A stretch of DNA of 64,000 nucleotides from Symbiodinium natans. Its lineage: Eukaryota > Sar > Dinophyceae > Suessiales > Symbiodiniaceae. The stretch covers positions 308,501 to 372,500 of the forward strand of contig CAJNDS010002334.1 of the NCBI GenBank assembly GCA_905221605.1, in the 5' to 3' direction. The notes under the pieces were generated by a model. It did not search any database. It saw only the letters and a list, made by a program, of their open reading frames with translations, and was not told the origin of the DNA. Both the position numbers and the translations under genes were made by a program. Every line of letters starts with the position of its first letter. Position 1 is the stretch's first letter. This document shows, piece after piece, positions 59,091 to 64,000 of this stretch.

Positions 59091-60556
59091 AGCGAAGCTC
59101 CTCTCGGGAGCCTCGGGAGCTGTGTTTTAAAGCATGTTTCAGCTGTTGGCCTCTCCGGGCTGAGGCGAACTCTGCGACCCCAGCCAAAGCAGCTGAGTCC
59201 GGGGCATCTCGGTTGAAGTCGGGGCGGTCTTGCGTTCCATCAACCCTGAACCCCCTGAGAAAAATGAAGCAAAAACCTACAACCACCCTATACCCATGTA
59301 ATAGCTAGAGCAAAAACCCTCCTGGTTCCCTAAGCCACCCTGAAGGAAACGTCTGCCACGTCTCAGGCCAAGGCCAGCCCAAAAGGCCTGGGCAGAAGGG
59401 TCTCGTGAGCTTCGGATTTCAAGAGCGGGGAACATAATTTCGAGACGTGATCCTGTGGCGCCTGACGTTTAGGCAGGCCACTAAGCCAATTCGTGTGTCG
59501 TGGTTCTTGTGAGTTTGAGTGGCTCAAAGTGAAGATCCCGACGATCTGACACAGGTGGATCCAGTCCCAGAGGTGCGATGTGCAGTGGGAGCTTGCCGAG
59601 CTAAGCAGACTGGAGCAAGGTTTGTAGGCTCTCGTTGAAGCCTACGTAGGCCTCGAGTGCCTTGTGTAGAGCTTGCCTAGGCGAAGAGCTACCAGGAAGT
59701 GGCATAAACGGGTGTAGGGATCGGGGAATCTAGTGTGTAGGCAGAAGTTTCATCGTACATTCATAGGGGGGACCGTGGTGGCAAATATGGCCATAAAGTT
59801 CAGAAGGGGTCCATTGCGGAAGAAGGTCCAGTCATGGTCCATGAAAGTGTTATAGAGGTTCAGTGGCGGTCCGATCCAGAGGGTTCCGCGGTCCAAAGTT
59901 TAATCAAATTAGGGAGGTCCACAGGCACAAAGGATACCACCACAACAGAAAGGGGGGGGGCGGTTGTTCCCCCCCCACCCGCCCTTGCAGGGGGGGGGCA
60001 TCTGTAATAGTTAGAGGGAGGTCCGGGGGTCAACAGAATCCAGATGCAAAGGGGGAGGGGGTCCAGACTGGGTCGATAGCGAGTCCATAGGCAGGTCCAC
60101 AAGTAAAAGTGAGGGATTGGTTCAACGCCAGCGGACATGGGCTTCTGAGCCTGAGCCGACCTCTTACCCTTGCACCGGGCTCTTATTTTTGCTGCCCAGA
60201 GGAAAGGCCAGAGAAGGAAAGGCAGCTGAGGTGGGTTGTTTGTACCTCAAACGCCTTAGGCCTGGGGCTGCATCGGATACAACACCAGGAAGTTCTACTC
60301 AAGGGCTTTCAAAGGGTTTGGTTGAAGGTTTATCGGGAAGTGACCAGCCTGTCTTCTACAGTGCCCATAACACTAATGAAGAAAGAAGGGCTTAGGGACA
60401 ATAAGGGGTGAAATGGGATGTTCAGGGCAGAGGTTGTGGGCAACCTTTGGTCATGGTGTATAGCTTAAGGTTCCTGCTCTTTGATCCGCGCAAACAGCAG
60501 ACTCTACAAGCCCTGTCCCTACACCCAAACACCAAAGCCGACACAACATACAGATC
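59091..60556. other. Intergenic stretch with G-rich GGTCC repeats
   Basis: From 59765 to 60105 the phrase AGGTCC/GGGTCC recurs about every 40-50 bases, and G or C tracts occur at 59951-59960 and 59970-59998. No exon was seen. Confidence 0.5.
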
Positions 60557-61755
60557 TTGTTCAACTTCTTAACGAGCCCCAAGGTCCAGAAACCCAAAGA
60601 GTTGAACAGCCTAGTTTGGCCAGGTGCCAAGACACCGCCACAGCCGGCACCGCCCAAGGCTGTCCGGCACAGCAGTCCCAAAGCCAAGGCAGGGGAGCCA
60701 AGTCGGCTTAGCAGCTTGGGCTTGTGGGCGCTGATAGCTAGTCACCAGAGCTTTGACTGGGGTCTTCCGCCGCGAATATGGATCTGTATGCACAGTGGGA
60801 GTGTGGCTGTCATGGCCATGCCTCCCGCATGGGCATGAATCTTGGCAGGTCCCGAACAACATCCGGTGCCCTCACTGCGCCTTTGAAATTGATCCGCGTC
60901 AGCTACACAGGCACCCGGGCGTGGGCATCAGGCATGGTAAGGCACGAGAAATCACGTAGGGACACTTCGCTTGGCAGGCTGAAAGTGCCGCCGGAGGCTC
61001 ACCCTCACGTCAAGACCCAGTGCTGGATGGCATTAAAGTTTCTCACTGACAAAGAGACAGCGCTGCATAAGCTGTTGGTATGCTTGCGTGGAACAAGCTC
61101 GACACTCCGTGTGAAGGCGCTGGGCGTCGTTCCAGGTCCCTGGCAGAGGCCTGATGGAGGCGTGGCCTCAGAGGAAGCTTGGGCTTGGGCTTCATTTTCC
61201 GACATGAGCACTACTTGCGAAGGAGGCTACCAGACTCCTGCTGCCATCGCAGTTGCTGGCCTCAGCAAGTTGTAGAATGTGCGACACGTGGTTTGCACAA
61301 GTCTTGAGAAGTGTGAGAGCATGTGAGAGCCTTGGGCCTTGCAAACCCATCGTAGGCAGGCTTTTCCTAACGTGTGCGCTCGTGACGACTAACTAGCTCC
61401 TGCTCCTGTGTGCACATCAGGGACATTGCCACCTTCGACTTATACGTATGATGCCGCCACTTTTCCGGAAGCTAAGAATTTCGTGTTTGTGCAAAGCTTT
61501 GGAAAGAAACAGGGCTCTCTACGCCCGGCTTCGGAAGTTGCCCGTGTTTCGTGCACCTCTCGGAGGCTCTGGCTCGCCTTTGGTGTACGTTAGCCCTCCA
61601 CCTACGCCCACCTACACCTCCACGACCAACTCCCAATCAAGGTTGACATGGATGTCCCCCATGGGCATCCCATGGGCTCTGCAACTCGCACAGAAAGCAT
61701 TGCAAAACGTCACCTGGCATCCCTGCAGGATTTCCTGAGGGAAGTTCCGCTGTAG
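60557..61755 (+). CDS. Gene with CPHC...HxH zinc-type exon (partial model)
   Basis: A candidate exon at about 60557-60735 reads FLTSPKVQKPKELNSLVWPG and continues as a Pro/Ala/Lys linker (KTPPQPAPPKAVRHSSPK). Exon 60849-60936, between a GGCAG acceptor and a consensus GTAAGG donor, reads NIRCPHCAFEIDPRQLHRHP then GVGIRHG. The CxxC plus HxH spacing suggests a small zinc-binding unit. Near 61420 DIATFDLYV follows a CAG. The last exon, 61642-61755, reads VDMDVPHGHPMGSATRTES then IAKRHLASLQDFLREVPL and TAG 61753-61755. Exons in between are missing, so the joins are inferred from order. Family unknown. Confidence 0.55.
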
Positions 61756-62114
61756 AGATGGACACTCTGGGGAGGTTTTTCAGGCTAAAGCTGAAAAGCC
61801 TGAAAAGCCCATGCTTCACTTCCATGAGCCTTTCCCATCTTGAGCACCCCAAGTTTTGGACAGGGGTAGGTTGCGGCTCCCTCCTCGCTCGAGCACCGAC
61901 AAAACGGTTGCCAGGCAGCTGTCTCGGGAGCAGCTTTGCTCCCGGATTGCCTGTTCCATACACAGGGTTAACACGGTCTGGGACGCAGACCGACCTGCAA
62001 ACTCCTCGCGCTCAGAGGAGCTAGCATAGGTGTCCTGACTCTCTTCCTTGGCGCTTTGCTTGGCTGAATCTGATGTTGGCTCCTGCCACTCTGCAGCAAC
62101 TCCTGCTCATGCTG

Positions 62115-62770
62115 CCATCGGTCTTGTGGTGCAAAAATCAAGCTCCCCGTCTTTTCGAGGGATTTCTGCTTGCCTCAACCAGCTTCTTGCACCAGTATGC
62201 AAAGTGGACAACCTCTTCCGGGTACCTACCCTCAAAGCCAAAGCCGATAGCATCAACCCGCGTATCCGAAGCAGTGAACTGCTGCGCTGGTTTGCACGCC
62301 CCACTTCGCCTTGAAGGAGCCTCTCTGTCTGCAAGCACGTCTTTCCGGGGCGGTCTTATCCCATGCGAAGAAAGAGTTCTAGTGCATCCACCATCCGTTG
62401 TTTGACCAACAGGCTCCTCCTGACTATAGTGTCTGTTGACATGATGGTGTCCCGGGGCCTCAGCTCGGTTGAGCGCCGCTGCGAGCTCGTCGTAAGCAGC
62501 ATGCAGGTGCTGCACAGCAGCATTCGTGGCGCCATCTTGGCCCCCCGTTGTCGCCCAACATCTGTGGTGGTGCGGGGTGCTCCCTACGAGGACAGCCAAA
62601 TCTTGAGCCACCGGGAATTTCTTCTCCCACCCAATGCCACCAAAATTTCCTCAGCTTCTTGAGTCTTGAGTCTGCAAATGCAAGCCGGGAATGGGGTCCG
62701 TCCTGTACCGAAACCAAAGATTTCTTTGCAGATGTTAATCAGTTGATCGACGTTCATCGACCCCACAATG
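62115..62770 (-). CDS. Possible minus-strand exons, strand uncertain
   Basis: Minus-strand pieces look protein-like: 62763-62590 (VDQLINICKEIFGFG ... LKTQEAEEILVALGG), 62550-62455 (NAAVQHLHAAYDELAAALNR, GC donor after AE) and 62290-62140 (DTRVDAIGFGFEGRYPEEVV then HFAYWCKKLVEASRN). Plus-strand frames over the same bases are also plausible (VCKVDNLFRVPTLKAKADSI; LSSVERRCELVVSSMQVL), so the strand is not settled. Confidence 0.35.
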
Positions 62771-64000
62771 CCGCTGCCAGAGAAGCAGCTGGAAAACAGA
62801 TCGCACTCCGCATGTCGAGGATGCAGGTTTCCTTCGCGTGAGAGAGAGCTGCTTTGCCATGAACCAAGGCACCGCCCCTACCGCCGGGAACCACGCTCCA
62901 CGGCCAGGCAGCAAAACACCACCAGGGCTTCAGCCTGCAGGGGAAGGGGTGTAAGGGGGTGTTCAGGGTGTGGCATCACAGCGTTCTGGCAGGGTGTAGG
63001 CAGTGGTATGAGTAAGGGCCGCTGCACATCTCGAACACAGAGTGGTCAGCCTGGTTCAGGTGCCTTCCTCTTTCTTCCATTCGTCGCATGGCTGCCTGCT
63101 CAGAGCCCTTGTGTTTCTCAGTGTGTCTATCTACCTCGCGACGTTTGGTGTCGTGTAACGTGACATCGTGTGCCACAGTGGCATAGTCGACATTTGCAAA
63201 CTTGGCGATCATGCTCTTTTTCTGTTGAATCGTGGCACCGATGAATCCCATGTAGGTGCACAATAAAGACATGAAATAGTTACATCAATTGTGATCTGCA
63301 GCAGTTTATCCATTGATCATACGGGTCAGTATCTTTGCAAGACTTTCTTCCTCGCCTAATTTGTGGCGCATAGATTGTTGCAGTGCATGAAACTGGTGTA
63401 AAAGGTATTTGCCATTTTCAGCTTCTTTTTCTGCTTCAGATTGTCAGCATCCGATTTAGATTCACGTCGTTACAGAAGGTTCCATCTCATCCAGCGTTGT
63501 ATCTGTTATTCGTGTTTGACTGGAATCTTGCGCAGCCGTCTCCCCATCAGTTGTCAACTATCTGCGCAGCAACCCGCAAATCAGCTCAGGCTGGTGGGCG
63601 CAACCATCCGGTTCCAGTCCATGAGACAGACCTCTCGGGCTCGTTTCATGACGTCTCTATCGCAGGAGGTTTTGGCCTGCGAGGAGCAAACACAGACGTG
63701 ATGACACGTTGAATCTTTGGGAGAGATGTAGTGCAGATGCAGGGGCCCTTGCTGGCTTCCAGCGAAGTGGTTCGCTCCACGCCTTTAGATTGGGCTGTGA
63801 CGGTCCGGTTCGGTTCACAGAAGAAAGATTACGGTTCCCTGTTATCCCTGTTATGATGGCTGCCGCACCCCACCACCCCAACCCCAATCGCCCCAAGTCT
63901 ATGTGGCATTACAAGTTTCTGGGGCATGATTTTTTTCCGGGCGCCATAGGTTTGGACGAAAACTGCGAGGCAACTCTTATCCTTGCATGCGTCTTAAAGC
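62771..64000. other. Right end of window, weak coding signals only
   Basis: Plus candidates are 62735-62830 (ADVNQLIDVHRPHNAAAREA) and about 63590-63705, which reads well in two frames (NHPVPVHETDLSGSFHDVSI or LVGATIRFQSMRQTSRARFM). No chain was resolved. Confidence 0.35.

Overview
This is nuclear DNA of a dinoflagellate, most likely a Symbiodiniaceae-type alga. Genes are cut into many short exons. Reading frames are only restored if introns begin with GT, GC or GA and end in AG (usually AG|G), often with a short direct repeat across the two splice junctions. One gene belongs to the large dinoflagellate family with the WFVSH(F/Y)WGT and SSFYLAL motifs, and a BspA-like leucine-rich-repeat relic is present. 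No bacterial operon signals were seen. Most long open frames are not genes; the coding calls rest on exon peptides with matching splice phases.

Layout. 0.2-4.3 kb (+): the WFVSHFWGT-family gene, with ten consecutive exons in phase to a stop. 4.3-9.7 kb: mostly unassigned. 9.8-11.4 kb (-): a gene of unknown function with an N-terminal membrane anchor. 11.8-12.4 kb (+): a possible small gene. 13.15-16.75 kb: a tandem-repeat element (about 407-bp unit, 8 copies). 18.1-25.0 kb (+): a nicotinate phosphoribosyltransferase gene (NAD salvage). 25.4-26.5 kb (+): a parvulin-type prolyl isomerase. 27.9-36.6 kb (+): an S1 RNA-binding-domain protein whose apparent introns hold a leucine-rich-repeat relic and a second repeat array (32.3-34.8 kb). 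36.8-41.0 kb: a third array (about 383-bp unit) flanked by the same head and tail as the first. 42.2-45.8 kb (+): a multi-pass membrane protein, possibly related to the Bax inhibitor-1/TMBIM family. 48.2-52.9 kb (+): a large membrane protein with a cysteine-rich ectodomain. 53.5-54.0 kb (+): exons of an unknown gene. 56.85-57.34 kb (+): an intronless gene for a secreted, very acidic protein. 58.0-59.1 kb (+): an EF-hand calcium-binding protein. 60.5-61.8 kb (+): a gene with a small zinc-binding-type exon. 62.1-63.7 kb: ambiguous coding on both strands.

Nearly all resolved genes lie on the + strand in tandem, as expected for dinoflagellate unidirectional clusters; the clear exception is the 9.8-11.4 kb gene. 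The genes do not form an obvious pathway. The main unusual content is the family of three related repeat arrays within 28 kb, two of them bracketed by the same unique head and tail, and the repeat-flanked introns.
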